The notes: a model not told the origin generated them from the sequence alone. A stretch of 46,190 bases of DNA from Tissierellales bacterium (GCA_028280805.1 JANQLB010000050.1:1-46190), one strand, 5' to 3'; numbered from the stretch's first letter, positions 1-8,764 are shown. Translations and numbers: made by a program.

Positions 1-19
1 TAAGAAAGAAAATAATATA

Positions 20-48
20 TTGACAAAGAGAAAAGAAGATGTTAATAT
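20..48 (+). promoter_or_regulatory. Sigma-A promoter of the 5S rRNA
   Basis: TTGACA at 20-25, a 17-nt spacer and TAATAT at 43-48 give a good housekeeping promoter. The predicted start near 55 lies about 12 nt before the mature 5S end. The 5S can therefore be transcribed on its own, although an rRNA operon may also end here, since the upstream DNA is outside the window. Confidence 0.6.
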
Positions 49-66
49 ATATTTTGTGAAAAAAAA

Positions 67-182
67 TCTAGTGATAATAGCGGAGGGGTCACACCTGTTT
101 CCATACCGAACACAGAAGTAAAGTCCTCCAGCGCTGATGGTACTTGGTGAGAGATCGCCTGGGAGAGTAGGACATTGCTAGA
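67..182 (+). rRNA. rrf: 5S ribosomal RNA
   Basis: This is a complete 5S rRNA of about 116 nt. The conserved loop (ccataccgaacacagaagt) is at about 101-119 and the 3' domain ending gggagagtaggacattgc follows. The 5' end (tctagtg) pairs with the 3' end (gctaga) to close helix I. The ends are set by that helix and may be off by one or two bases. A promoter lies just upstream and a hairpin terminator just downstream. Confidence 0.95.
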
Positions 183-189
183 TTGAAAT

Positions 190-220
190 GAAAACTTCTC
201 TAATAAGAGGAGTTTTTTTA
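190..220 (+). terminator. Rho-independent terminator after 5S rRNA
   Basis: The stem aaaacttctct / agaggagtttt has one G-U pair and a 4-5 nt loop, and ends in a run of seven T. It starts 8 nt after the 5S 3' end. A near-identical copy lies at 374-404. Confidence 0.85.
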
Positions 221-283
221 TTTACCAAAAACCCAAAGTGACCAACACCATTTGAGAAAAGATTCAAATGGGTTAACTACTTT

Positions 284-404
284 GCCTGGGAGGCCGACAA
301 AAACACGTCGGAAGATGTACACGAAATCTAAGATTTCGGTCCCCTGCTTGAGTAGGACATTGCTAGATAGAAATGAAAACTTCTCTAATAAGAGGAGTTT
401 TTTT
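284..404 (+). repeat. Second copy of the 5S 3' end plus terminator, split by a 58-bp insert
   Basis: Positions 284-292 repeat the 5S segment at 157-165 (gcctgggag). Positions 351-404 repeat 166-220 (the last 17 nt of 5S, the spacer and the terminator) with about one mismatch. Between them, where the true 5S has nothing, lie 58 bp (293-350) with two hairpins: ccgac/gtcgg, and cgaaatc/gatttcg around a TAA loop. No convincing 5S sequence is recognisable upstream of 284. It looks like a decayed or partial 5S copy carrying a small palindromic insert. The rest of 183-573 is AT-rich with no gene I can support. Confidence 0.65.
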
Positions 405-573
405 ATTACTCAAAATTTCAAATTACATAAAGCAAGTTAATCAAAAAAGTCAAAAGATAAATACCTAAATATGTTATCATTTAAATATCATATATATCCA
501 AATCTAAAATAAAAAATATATTAGAATTTGTATGTATATATAATTCACGTGAATAAAACTCCGGAGGTTAACT

Positions 574-2124
574 ATGGATTACTTTGTAGTACTTAAGATG
601 ATACTTGACTATATAGAAAACCATATTGAAGATAATTTTAGTATCAATAAAATATCTGAAATATCAGGATTTTCCTTATCTCACATTAGATTAATTTTTA
701 GAGGTGCGGTTGGAAGATCTTTATCAAGCTATGTAAGGAGTAGAAAACTTTCCCATGCAGCATGGGATTTAGGCAATACTACTAATTCAATTATTCAGAT
801 TGCCATAAAATATGGATTCGGCTCTCATGAGACCTTTACCAGAGCCTTTAAACGAGAATTTAGCATAACACCTAAAAGTTTTAGGGAAAAGAAACTTTCT
901 ATAAGTAGAACTCTAATTGTTCCAGGAATATTTGGACCAATGGTAATTAAAAAGGAGGATTTAATTAAAATGGATAACATAAAAAAGATTAGAAAGGGAG
1001 ATGGTTATAAAATTCTTGATGGTGTTCCATATATCAGTTATTTTAAGCAGGAAGATATTGAGATAACACCTTATCCATCTTCATTAAAATCATGTCTTAA
1101 ATATATTGGGCAAAATATATCATATTCAAAACTAATGTCAGCGTCTGGAGCTTCATTTAGATTGATATGGAACACTCAATATTGGGATGGTGGAAACGTT
1201 GGCATAATGAATATTCGTAAAAACCCTATAGAACCTTTATAAAGAGCATTATCAGCTGGAAGTAGAGGGTTTAAGATGATATGTAAAGAAGATAATAAAG
1301 GACATAACATCCTTGAAAGAGTTAAAGATGACAATAAAAACTATAACATTATAACAGGTAGTAAAGATGACTTTAAGAGCTTTATAAAAAATGAAATTGA
1401 TAAAGAAAAGCCATTAATAGGCTTTGGAATCATAGGTCCTCCAGAAGCATGTATAATAACTGGATATAAGAATAATGGAGATACACTTTTAGGTTGGAAT
1501 TTCTTTCAAGACATGCCTGAGTTTGCAAAGGACTTAGAAAAGGATTCTTGTGGATATTTTATAAAAAATAATTGGTATGAAAATCAAGATACAATTGCAC
1601 TCCTTGCAATCGAAGAAAAATCTAATGAACCAGAAGAAAAAGAACTGCTAAAAGAAGTCTTATCCTATGCTTTATCTATTATGAAAACACAGAAAAATGG
1701 AGATTATGCTTCAGGAGGATATGCTTATGATCAATGGGCTAAAGCTTTATTAAATAAAAATGAATTTCCTCAAAATCCTTCATTACCGATGTTATTTGAA
1801 AGACTTATGTGTCATACTGATGCGTTAAATATGATAGGTGAAGGAAGATACCAAGGTTCTAAATACTTTAATGAAATTTTAGATAAATATCCAGATATAT
1901 CTGATTCTTTAAAGCAGGCATCTAAATATCTACTTGAAGAAAGTCGTATCTCCTTAGATTTGTGGGCTTTAATAGGAGGAATGGGAATGAGTGAGAAACA
2001 AGCTTTCAGCCTATCAAAACAAGAAATTAGAGAAAAAAGCTCAAAATTAATCTTAAAGGCAAAAGAATACTATTTAAAATCCATAGAGTTTATTGAAAAA
2101 GCTTTAAGTGATATTGATGAATAA
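574..2124 (+). pseudogene. AraC-family regulator with C-terminal ligand-type domain, interrupted by an in-frame TAA
   Basis: Reading starts at ATG 574, after ccggagg. Residues 8-105 are a typical AraC/XylS double helix-turn-helix. The C-terminal part (segments FRLIWNTQYWDGG and LIGFGIIGPPEACIITGY) resembles the BtrH/C39-like ligand domains fused to some clostridial AraC proteins. TAA at 1240-1242 separates the two parts. Both sides are in the same frame, and the codons after it (RALSAG...) read as a direct continuation. A second start at ATG 1276 has no good ribosome site. This is most likely a nonsense mutation in a protein of about 516 residues. A shortened DNA-binding protein of 222 residues, or readthrough, remain possible. 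Confidence 0.7.
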
Positions 2125-2128
2125 GTTT

Positions 2129-2167
2129 AAATAAGGTATGGCACAATGCTATACCTTATTTATTTTT
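2129..2167 (+). terminator. Rho-independent terminator after the AraC pseudogene
   Basis: The 11-bp arms aaataaggtat / ataccttattt enclose a short loop and are followed by atttttaat. It starts a few bases after the stop codon at 2122-2124. Confidence 0.8.
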
Positions 2168-2308
2168 AATTACTATTTCCAATATGTGCTTAATTCTGAT
2201 ATAATGAAGAACTACAAGGATGTATAATATTAAATATATCATATGAAACTAAGAAACTGGGATTAAAGATTTTAAAATCATTAATTATAGAAAAAAGGAG
2301 TGTAATTA

Positions 2309-2758
2309 ATGGATAAAGTAATAATATATACTGACGGGGCTTGTTCAGGAAATCAAAATAAAGAAAATAAAGGTGGATATGGTGCAGTAATGATATATAA
2401 GAATCATCGAAAAGAGATTTATGGCGGTGAAGTTAATACTACAAATAACCGTATGGAATTAAAAGGGTGTATTGAAGCTCTTAAAACTTTAAAAAGAAAA
2501 GATATTGCTGTTGAGGTCTATACTGATTCTGCATATATTTGTAACTGTATAAATCAGAAATGGTATGTAAAATGGCGAAAAAATGGATGGAAAAATTCTA
2601 CCAATAAACCTGTAGAAAACAAAGATTTATGGGAGAAATTGTTGTATTTGATTGAAAGCTTAGAGAATATAACCTTTATTAAAGTTAAAGGTCATTCAGG
2701 AATAGAATTAAATGAATTAGCTGATGAGTTAGCCAATAGAGGTATGGCAAACCTTTAA
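2309..2758 (+). CDS. rnhA: Ribonuclease HI
   Basis: A cytoplasmic endonuclease that cuts the RNA strand of RNA-DNA hybrids, removing primers and R-loops. At 149 residues it has normal bacterial RNase HI length. The catalytic carboxylates are all present: D9 in YTDGA, E50 in RMELKG, D73 in YTDSAY and D139 in NELADELA, with the accessory His129 in KGHSG. The basic loop WYVKWRKNGWK matches the handle region that grips the hybrid. The ATG start has aaaaggagtg 10 nt upstream. It is a single-gene unit between two terminator regions. Confidence 0.95.
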   Translation: MDKVIIYTDGACSGNQNKENKGGYGAVMIYKNHRKEIYGGEVNTTNNRMELKGCIEALKTLKRKDIAVEVYTDSAYICNCINQKWYVKWRKNGWKNSTNKPVENKDLWEKLLYLIESLENITFIKVKGHSGIELNELADELANRGMANL

Positions 2759-2843
2759 AAATAAAATATTATTTTAACTCTTTTATGTTTTTTGCATATA
2801 TTGTATTATCAAAAAAATATAAAATGTAAAGGAGTTGAATAAT

Positions 2844-3506
2844 GTGTATAATTATTACGATTATAATAGTTATGATTATTATAATCCGAGTACATTACAG
2901 CAAACAGAATCTTACGTAAGAATATTACATGCTTCACCCGATGCACCACCTGTAGATATTTATATAAACGATATGCTACTTGTACAAAATCTTGCTTTTA
3001 AGTCATTTACAGATTATTATCCATTAGATCCGGGAGTTTATAATATTAAAGTATTTCCTGCAGGTCAAACACAAAACCCTGTGATCGACAGAGATTTACG
3101 TGTTCCTCCTAACGGTATCTATACTATTGCTGCTATTAACGAACTAAGCGATATTACACTCTATCCTATATTAGATACACCTATGCCTATACCAAATAAT
3201 ATGGTATATGTACGTTTTGTTCACTTGTCCCCCGGAGCTCCTAATGTAGATGTAAGGTTACCTGATGGAACTACATTATTTGAAGATGTAGAATATAAAG
3301 AAGTTACGGATTATATTTTAGTAAATCCGGGAACATATACGTTTGAAGTTTTTCCAACCGGAACAGACCAGAGTGTTCTATTTGTTCCTAATGCAACATT
3401 AAAACCTAACAGATTCTATTCAGTTTATGCTGTGGGATTGGCTGGAGGTCAACCACCATTACAGGCATTAATACCTCTAGATGGCAATTCTTATCTTCCC
3501 GTATAG
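2844..3506 (+). CDS. DUF4397 protein, two tandem domains, tyrosine-rich N-terminus
   Basis: Two tandem DUF4397 units of about 90 residues are visible. One begins YVRILHASPDAPPVDIY and the other YVRFVHLSPGAPNVDV; both end in a PG-Y-F/K-VFP-G strand. The first 15-20 residues are rich in Tyr and Asn and are not a signal peptide. GTG 2844 is chosen as start (220 aa) because aaaggag at 2828-2834 leaves 9 nt of spacing; the in-frame TTG at 2835 touches the ribosome site. The function is unknown. A surface or spore-coat role is a guess from the tyrosine-rich head and the Ig-like repeat type. It stands alone, with a terminator after it. Confidence 0.8.
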   Translation: MYNYYDYNSYDYYNPSTLQQTESYVRILHASPDAPPVDIYINDMLLVQNLAFKSFTDYYPLDPGVYNIKVFPAGQTQNPVIDRDLRVPPNGIYTIAAINELSDITLYPILDTPMPIPNNMVYVRFVHLSPGAPNVDVRLPDGTTLFEDVEYKEVTDYILVNPGTYTFEVFPTGTDQSVLFVPNATLKPNRFYSVYAVGLAGGQPPLQALIPLDGNSYLPV

Positions 3507-3521
3507 AGATAATACAGCAAC

Positions 3522-3563
3522 AAGCCTGTAAACTATTGTACATAGCCTACAGGCTTATTTTTA
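3522..3563 (+). terminator. Terminator after the DUF4397 gene
   Basis: The arms aagcctgta / tacaggctt are separated by 17 nt that can pair further (ctat/atag), followed by atttttatt. Confidence 0.8.
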
Positions 3564-3730
3564 TTGTTAAGAAAACAAAATTTTTTGACTTTTTACAAAT
3601 TATTAATTTTAAAGTAGGAATTGTTAATTTTATATAGAATAAAATAAATATATATAGTTAGATTGTATGTGCTTTAAATTTTTAAAAGAATGATTTAAAT
3701 AAATACCATAGTTTAGGGTGGTGATTTAAT

Positions 3731-4477
3731 ATGATAATATTAAAAACTAAAAAGCAAATTCAGTATATGAAAAAGGCTGGAAAAATACTAGCTTCATGTC
3801 ATAAAGAAATTGCAAAAATGATTAAGCCCGGTATTACAACTTGGGATATAGATAAGTTTGTAGAAAAGTATTTATATAGTCACAACGCTGTACCTGAACA
3901 GAAAGGGTATAAGGATTATAAATATGCTATTTGTGCATCCATTAATGACGAAATATGTCATGGTTTTCCAAGGAAGAAGCCACTTAGAAATGGTGATATA
4001 GTAACAATTGACATGGTTGTAAATTTAAATGGATGGCTAGCTGATTCTGCTTGGACTTATGGAGTAGGAGAAATTTCTTTAGAAGCTAAAGAGCTTATGA
4101 AAGTTACTAAGGAAGCACTATATAAAGGTATTGAAAAGGCAATAGTTGGTAATAGAATTGGAGATATAAGTTATGCAGTACAATACTATGCTGAAGCAAA
4201 AGGATATTCAGTAGTTAGGGATTTTGTTGGACATGGAATAGGTAAAAAAATTCATGAAGACCCTCAAGTTCTTCATTTTGGCAACCCACATAGAGGACCA
4301 AGAATTCAAGAAGGAATGGTATTTACCATAGAACCAATGATAAATGTTGGATCAAGAAAGTGTGTTATGAATGAGAATGGGTGGACTGCTAGAACTGAAG
4401 ATGGAAAATTGTCTGCACAATATGAACACACAATAGCTATTACGAATGACAAACCTTTAATATTAACAGAGCAATAA
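3731..4477 (+). CDS. map: Methionine aminopeptidase, type I
   Basis: Removes the initiator methionine from new proteins in the cytoplasm and needs two divalent metal ions. The 248-residue length is the usual one for type Ia. All metal and catalytic ligands are visible: H77 (EICHGFP), D94 (VTIDMVV), D105 (LADSAWTY), H168 (VGHGIG), E201 (FTIEPM) and E232 (YEHTIA). The ATG follows tagggtggtg. This gene lies alone rather than in the ribosomal-protein operon, so it may be a second copy of map; that cannot be judged from this window. Confidence 0.95.
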   Translation: MIILKTKKQIQYMKKAGKILASCHKEIAKMIKPGITTWDIDKFVEKYLYSHNAVPEQKGYKDYKYAICASINDEICHGFPRKKPLRNGDIVTIDMVVNLNGWLADSAWTYGVGEISLEAKELMKVTKEALYKGIEKAIVGNRIGDISYAVQYYAEAKGYSVVRDFVGHGIGKKIHEDPQVLHFGNPHRGPRIQEGMVFTIEPMINVGSRKCVMNENGWTARTEDGKLSAQYEHTIAITNDKPLILTEQ

Positions 4478-4492
4478 TTAACCTCCTTATAA

Positions 4493-4528
4493 TACTCAGG
4501 AGGATTAATTATGCTGAGTAATTTTTTT
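4493..4528 (+). terminator. Terminator after map
   Basis: The arms tactcag / ctgagta are followed by a run of seven T. An overlapping alternative helix (ttaacctcc with ggaggattaa, about 4478-4508) uses part of the same sequence, so only one can form at a time. Confidence 0.65.
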
Positions 4529-4688
4529 AAAGACAAGCATTTAAGCTTTAGACTTATAAAAATTATTAAATATCACAATAATTTATTATTTCATATAATT
4601 GATTATTTAATAATCGGTTGATATTTTTTGATTAATAAATTAAAATAAAGCTATGTTTAAATTTTGAAAAATGAAAAGAGGAAAACCA

Positions 4689-5576
4689 TTGTTTGGTTAT
4701 ATCACACCATATAAAGGAGAATTAAAAGTCAGGGAGTATGAGATTTTTAAGGCATATTATTGTGGACTTTGCAAATCTTTAGGTAAGGAATTTAACCATT
4801 TCACCAGATTAGGGCTAAATTATGATTTGAATTTCTTAGCTTTACTCTTATCTTCTCTAAAAGATGAAAAAGAAAAAACTGTATATGAAAGTTGTATAGC
4901 AAATCCCTTTAAAAAGAAGAAAATTATAAGACACAATGACTGTTTGCAATATACATCTTACATTAGTATTGTGTTAGTTTACTTTAAGTTATTGGATGAT
5001 TGGAAAGATGAAAAATCTATTAAATCATTATTTGCTGTATTACCTTATATTATACCTGTTAGAAAAGCGAAAAAAGTACTTAGCAATAAATATAACTTTA
5101 TAAAAAAACAGCTTGACAAATTAACCCAATTAGAAAAAAATAACTGCAGTATAATTGATGAAAGTGCAGATTCTTTTGGAAAGCTTATGGAGCAAATAGC
5201 TGTTCCTCCTTTTATAACGGATGAAAATACAAGGAGGGTACTTAAGTGGCTTGGATATAACTTAGGTAGATGGATATATATATTAGATGCTTTTAACGAT
5301 ATTGATGAGGATATTAAAAAGCACAACTATAATCCTATTTTATTACAATATAATTATAAAAGCACAGAGAAGGTTGTTGATTTCTATAAGAGAATTAAAA
5401 AAGAATTAGAATTTACTTTAACTTTTACTTTGGAGAATATTGCAAAGAGTTTTGAGTTATTAAATGTTAAGCACAATAGAGCAATACTAGATAATATTAT
5501 ATATATGGGAGCTAGGAACAAAATGGAGGAAATTTTCAACAAACGGGAGGTTTTAAATCATGAGAAATCCATATGA
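4689..5576 (+). CDS. DUF5685 family protein
   Basis: A clostridial family of unknown function recognised by its N-terminus ([31 protein letters not shown]). CGLC could bind a metal or form a disulfide. The rest is a charged, largely helical soluble protein. I choose TTG 4689 (295 aa) over ATG 4671 because agagga sits 6 nt before TTG, and because family members, as I recall, begin MFGY. The 3' end overlaps the J-domain gene by 17 nt, which suggests coupled translation. Together with the two following genes it forms a three-gene cassette. Confidence 0.7.
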   Translation: MFGYITPYKGELKVREYEIFKAYYCGLCKSLGKEFNHFTRLGLNYDLNFLALLLSSLKDEKEKTVYESCIANPFKKKKIIRHNDCLQYTSYISIVLVYFKLLDDWKDEKSIKSLFAVLPYIIPVRKAKKVLSNKYNFIKKQLDKLTQLEKNNCSIIDESADSFGKLMEQIAVPPFITDENTRRVLKWLGYNLGRWIYILDAFNDIDEDIKKHNYNPILLQYNYKSTEKVVDFYKRIKKELEFTLTFTLENIAKSFELLNVKHNRAILDNIIYMGARNKMEEIFNKREVLNHEKSI

Positions 5577-6174
5577 AGTTTTAGAATTAAATGAAGGAGC
5601 TAGTAAAGAAGAAATAAAAACTGCATATAAAAAACTAGTAAGAAAGTATCATCCAGACCAATACTCTAATAATCCTTTATCAGATTTAGCTGAAGAAAAG
5701 CTTAAAGAAATTAATGAAGCTTATGATTTCTTAATGAAAAATAAAAATGGAGATTATAAAAGACATACTGGAAATAGTCAAACTAATAGCCGGTATAATA
5801 GTAATGAATCAGATATTTTTATAAGAATACGTAAATTAATTGAAACAGGGTATATTTCACAAGCAGAACAGCTATTAGACAGTATAGGAAATCAAAATGC
5901 AGAATGGTATTTTTTAAAGGGTGTTATACTATTAAGAAAAGGATGGCATGACCAAGCTTTTCAGCATATTAACAAGGCAGTTCAAATGAACCCCACAAAC
6001 CCTGAGTACCGTTCAGTTTTACAAAATATAACATATAGGACTAAAACTTACAGAGATTTTGGATATGACAGAGGGTATAGAAGAGATCCTTCAGCTTGTC
6101 AGATATGCCAATGTCTAATATGTACAGACTGCTGTTGTGAATGTATGGGTGATGATTTAATAACTTGTTGTTAA
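5560..6174 (+). CDS. J-domain protein with TPR-like region and cysteine-rich tail
   Basis: Residues 1-63 are a J domain with the HPD tripeptide at about 31-33, so it should stimulate an Hsp70 (DnaK-type) ATPase. Residues 95-150 look like one or two TPR-type helical hairpins ([33 protein letters not shown]). The last 30 residues carry clustered cysteines ([16 protein letters not shown]) that could bind zinc or an iron-sulfur cluster. It lacks the G/F region and zinc fingers of true DnaJ, so it is a class III-type J protein. It overlaps the DUF5685 gene and is followed 14 nt later by a membrane protein. The client is unknown. Confidence 0.8.
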   Translation: MRNPYEVLELNEGASKEEIKTAYKKLVRKYHPDQYSNNPLSDLAEEKLKEINEAYDFLMKNKNGDYKRHTGNSQTNSRYNSNESDIFIRIRKLIETGYISQAEQLLDSIGNQNAEWYFLKGVILLRKGWHDQAFQHINKAVQMNPTNPEYRSVLQNITYRTKTYRDFGYDRGYRRDPSACQICQCLICTDCCCECMGDDLITCC

Positions 6175-6188
6175 AAGGTGAGTAAATT

Positions 6189-6722
6189 ATGAATAATGTT
6201 ATTAAAACAAAATCAAATATAGCTAAGCAAGTTGCTTTTGGGGGTATAAACATTTTACTTACCACCGTGTCATTATACTTAGCTTCAACTTTACCAACAA
6301 ATAGAATATTTTTTTTAGCACTAAGTTCAGTTTTTTTATCTGTGATTGTTATAGAATTTGGTACAAAAACAGCTTTCTTTAACTATCTAGCATCATCAAT
6401 TTTAGGGTTTCTTATTATACCTAATAAATTTATAATGGTAACATATATTTTACTTTTAGGTTATTATGGTATTGTGAAATATTATATAGAAAAATTAGAT
6501 AATTTAATATTAGAATGGATTATTAAGCTAGTTATTTTTAATATATGGTTATATTTAGTATACAGCTTTACTTATTCATTTTTCTTTGCAGACATATCAA
6601 TAAAAATTCCAACTTTGGTTTTAGCAGTGATAGCTCAAGTTATATTTATAGTCTATGATTATGCATATAGTGTTGCTATTTGGTATTATAGACGCAAGCT
6701 AAGAAATGTTATTAAAAAATGA
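6189..6722 (+). CDS. Polytopic membrane protein of unknown function
   Basis: 177 residues with about six hydrophobic segments (approximately 12-36, 39-59, 62-79, 80-100, 108-133 and 139-166) and a basic C-terminus (YRRKLRNVIKK). I do not recognise the family. It resembles small integral-membrane components, such as transporter S-subunit-like proteins, only in general shape. The ATG is preceded by aaaggtgagt and lies 14 nt after the J-domain gene, so it is probably co-transcribed with it. Confidence 0.6.
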   Translation: MNNVIKTKSNIAKQVAFGGINILLTTVSLYLASTLPTNRIFFLALSSVFLSVIVIEFGTKTAFFNYLASSILGFLIIPNKFIMVTYILLLGYYGIVKYYIEKLDNLILEWIIKLVIFNIWLYLVYSFTYSFFFADISIKIPTLVLAVIAQVIFIVYDYAYSVAIWYYRRKLRNVIKK

Positions 6723-6813
6723 TTTCAGCACTATTAAAATCAGAGTGGGATATTTATTATTATATTTACATACTATCTTTTGACTTAAACGATAAATCAT
6801 CAATATACTCCTA

Positions 6814-6839
6814 AAAAGTAAGGAATACACCTTGCTTTT
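6814..6839. terminator. Probable bidirectional terminator between convergent genes
   Basis: The arms aaaagtaagg / ccttgctttt (10 bp, one G-U pair) enclose a 6-nt loop, with A- and T-runs on the two sides. It lies between the plus-strand membrane-protein gene and the minus-strand DtxR-like gene and could serve both. Confidence 0.6.
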
Positions 6840-6933
6840 ATGTTTAATAAATTAATGAACTTATCCCCCTGATTTCCCTTGTTTTTTCTTCCTGCTTGTT
6901 GAGATTGGTCACCTTAGGAAACATAAAAATGTT

Positions 6934-7311
6934 TTACTTTTCGTCTATATGCATAAACTGCTGCATTGCAACAATGGACTCATTGCTTATCACATGCTCG
7001 ATAGCACAGGCATCAATTTCAGCAATTGAAGGATCTACTTTTAAAATTTCAGTTAAGAATTCTCGTACTACACGATGTTTTTCTGAAATAAATTGAGCTA
7101 GTTTTAATCCTTCAGAAGTAAGAAATACTTTCTTATATTTTTCATTAATGATAAGTCCCTTTTCAGCTAGGGTTGACATGGCACTGTTAGTACTTGCTTT
7201 TGTAACACCTAATCGTTGAGCAATATCAGATAATCTAGCCCCTGTTCCTTGTCTGGAAAGTTCATATATTGCTTCAAGATAGTTTTCCATTGTAAATGTA
7301 AGTTTTTTCAC
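6934..7311 (-). CDS. Short DtxR/MntR-family metal-dependent repressor
   Basis: A 125-residue regulator with the DtxR-type winged helix (about 8-65, including ARLSDIAQRLGVTKASTNSAM) and dimerisation domain (about 70-120). It lacks the SH3-like third domain of DtxR. Aligned without gaps to DtxR, it keeps H79, C102, E105 and H106 (ACAIEH), but M10 is N10, E83 is R83 and H98 is E98. The primary site is therefore DtxR-like, not MntR-like, with one changed ligand, and the ancillary site is incomplete. The start is GTG with ggagg 8 nt upstream. It diverges from the AraC/ABC operon, and control of the neighbouring transporters is the natural inference. Which metal it senses cannot be told from sequence. 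Confidence 0.85.
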   Translation of the reverse strand: MKKLTFTMENYLEAIYELSRQGTGARLSDIAQRLGVTKASTNSAMSTLAEKGLIINEKYKKVFLTSEGLKLAQFISEKHRVVREFLTEILKVDPSIAEIDACAIEHVISNESIVAMQQFMHIDEK

Positions 7312-7527
7312 TTATATCCCTCCGTATTTCAAGTATTATGATGATTTGTCATTTTATTTTTAAGCTGTTAGTTAAGGATAAAACAAAATAAGTTTATAAT
7401 TTTCTAACACTTTTAGTATATCCTACCTTATCGAAAAGATAAAGAGGTATTATAATGTTATGAAAAGATTTATTAATAACTACCTTTCATATATATACTA
7501 AATTAATCAAGTTGTGCTGAGGGCAGT

Positions 7528-7556
7528 TTGACATTTAAGATGGTTTTTGATAAAAT
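7528..7556 (+). promoter_or_regulatory. Candidate promoter upstream of the AraC regulator
   Basis: TTGACA at 7528-7533, a 17-nt spacer and TAAAAT at 7551-7556. It predicts a leader of about 120 nt. A second -10-like TATAAT at 7630-7635 without a -35 lies closer to the Fur-like box and could be an activator-dependent promoter. The rest of 7312-7685 shows no gene. Confidence 0.5.
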
Positions 7557-7650
7557 TTTAGTTAAAGATTTTGATACGAGCTATACATTCTGCCGGTAAA
7601 ATAGAAAGAGCAAATTATAAGCAGAGATGTATAATTTTTTTACAACAGCA

Positions 7651-7665
7651 TGAGAATGATTATCA
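7651..7665 (+). promoter_or_regulatory. Fur-type operator upstream of the AraC regulator
   Basis: The sequence tgagaatgattatca matches the 7-1-7 Fur palindrome TGATAAT-N-ATTATCA at 13 of 14 defined positions. It ends 20 nt before the chosen start of the regulator gene. No Fur gene lies in the window. Confidence 0.7.
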
Positions 7666-7685
7666 ATAGAGAGAGGATAATAATT

Positions 7686-8681
7686 ATGTTGGAGAACTCA
7701 GATAGGCAATACAATATGTATAATGTGAAAAATGAAAAATGCCAAGTATGTGTTGGAATCAACAATATTTACAGAGCAAACTTATTTGAAAATGAATTTA
7801 AAATACCTAAACAGATTGGACAGGGTTACTGTCGAAGAATCATTGTCAAACCTTCCATGGAGGTTTCTATATGTGATATGACTTTTTACGAAGGTATAAC
7901 CACCCAAGGAAGGTACAACTATGACTTCTATGAATTATCTTTTTGTTTAGGGGAAGGATTTGAGTGGATTGAAGATGGGATTAATCAAGAATTTGTAGTG
8001 GAATGCGGTGATAGCTTTATACTTAAGGGACTAAAAACAAATGGTACATTCAGTTATATTGCTGACAAGCGATTTTATGGAATTGGTATTAAAATGAGTA
8101 ACGATATGTTTAAAGGGTTAATGGACATTGCTGATGTAAAAGATATATTAGTTAAAAAATTAGGTGACAGTAAAATTCTCTATAGAAGTAAAATTACTTC
8201 TTCTATGAAATCTATTCTTCATAATATTATTTATTGCCGTTATTCAGAAAATATAAAAAAAATATATCTTGAGGGGAAAATAATGGAGCTTTTTGCTGTC
8301 TATATAGATGAATTAGTACTTGAAAATGAAGTTTTGAATTCGTCAATAAGGCTTTCTAAGGATGATGTGGAGAGACTTCACAGAGCAAAAGATATTCTTA
8401 ATGCCGATATTGTATCTCCTCCTAATCTAAGCAGTCTTGCAAAGCTTGTATGTCTAAATGAATTTAAGCTAAAGAAAGGTTTTAAAGAGCTTTTCGGTAT
8501 GCCCGTTCATTCATATGTTATTGATAAAAGACTAGAGATGGCGAAGACTTTGATTGAGAGTCAGAAGCATAGAGTTATTGAAATAGCTTTGATTGTGGGA
8601 TATAGTGATGCAAGTTATTTTGCAGAAAAATTCAGAAAAAAATATGGTATTAATCCATCAGAATATATTAAAAGAGTATAA
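7686..8681 (+). CDS. AraC-family regulator, PchR/YbtA-like
   Basis: 331 residues: an N-terminal effector region of about 215 residues and a C-terminal AraC double helix-turn-helix (about 228-329, with LSSLAKLVCLNEFKLKKGFKELFG and the closing ALIVGYSDASYFAEKFRKKYG). The N-terminal pattern (GQGYCRRIIVKPSMEVSICDMTF, LSFCLGEG) resembles PchR/YbtA regulators, which sense a siderophore-metal complex and activate uptake genes. I start at ATG 7686, behind gagagagga; an upstream in-frame ATG at 7650 has no ribosome site and overlaps the Fur-like box. It lies just upstream of two ABC half-transporters whose promoter carries an AraC-style direct repeat, so it probably activates them. Confidence 0.85.
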   Translation: MLENSDRQYNMYNVKNEKCQVCVGINNIYRANLFENEFKIPKQIGQGYCRRIIVKPSMEVSICDMTFYEGITTQGRYNYDFYELSFCLGEGFEWIEDGINQEFVVECGDSFILKGLKTNGTFSYIADKRFYGIGIKMSNDMFKGLMDIADVKDILVKKLGDSKILYRSKITSSMKSILHNIIYCRYSENIKKIYLEGKIMELFAVYIDELVLENEVLNSSIRLSKDDVERLHRAKDILNADIVSPPNLSSLAKLVCLNEFKLKKGFKELFGMPVHSYVIDKRLEMAKTLIESQKHRVIEIALIVGYSDASYFAEKFRKKYGINPSEYIKRV

Positions 8682-8729
8682 TAAAATTGATTTTGGAACA
8701 GGGAAAGAGATAGCCTTACTATTACAAAA

Positions 8730-8764
8730 ATCCTTTTTGGCATAAAATATATCCTTTTTGTCAT
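8730..8764 (+). promoter_or_regulatory. Direct repeat, candidate AraC-regulator binding site
   Basis: atcctttttggcat (8730-8743) and atcctttttgtcat (8751-8764) differ at one base. They are offset by exactly 21 bp, two helical turns, as is common for AraC-family half-sites. The second copy touches the -35 at 8764-8769, the position expected for an activator that contacts RNA polymerase. Confidence 0.65.

Noticed and set aside
293..350. tRNA within the 5S-derived insert
   Set aside because: Two hairpins are present but there is no cloverleaf, no GTTC loop and no CCA-bearing acceptor stem.
252..440. Open frame of 62 codons after the 5S rRNA
   Set aside because: It runs through the 5S-derived repeat and the terminator, lacks a ribosome site and encodes no recognisable protein.
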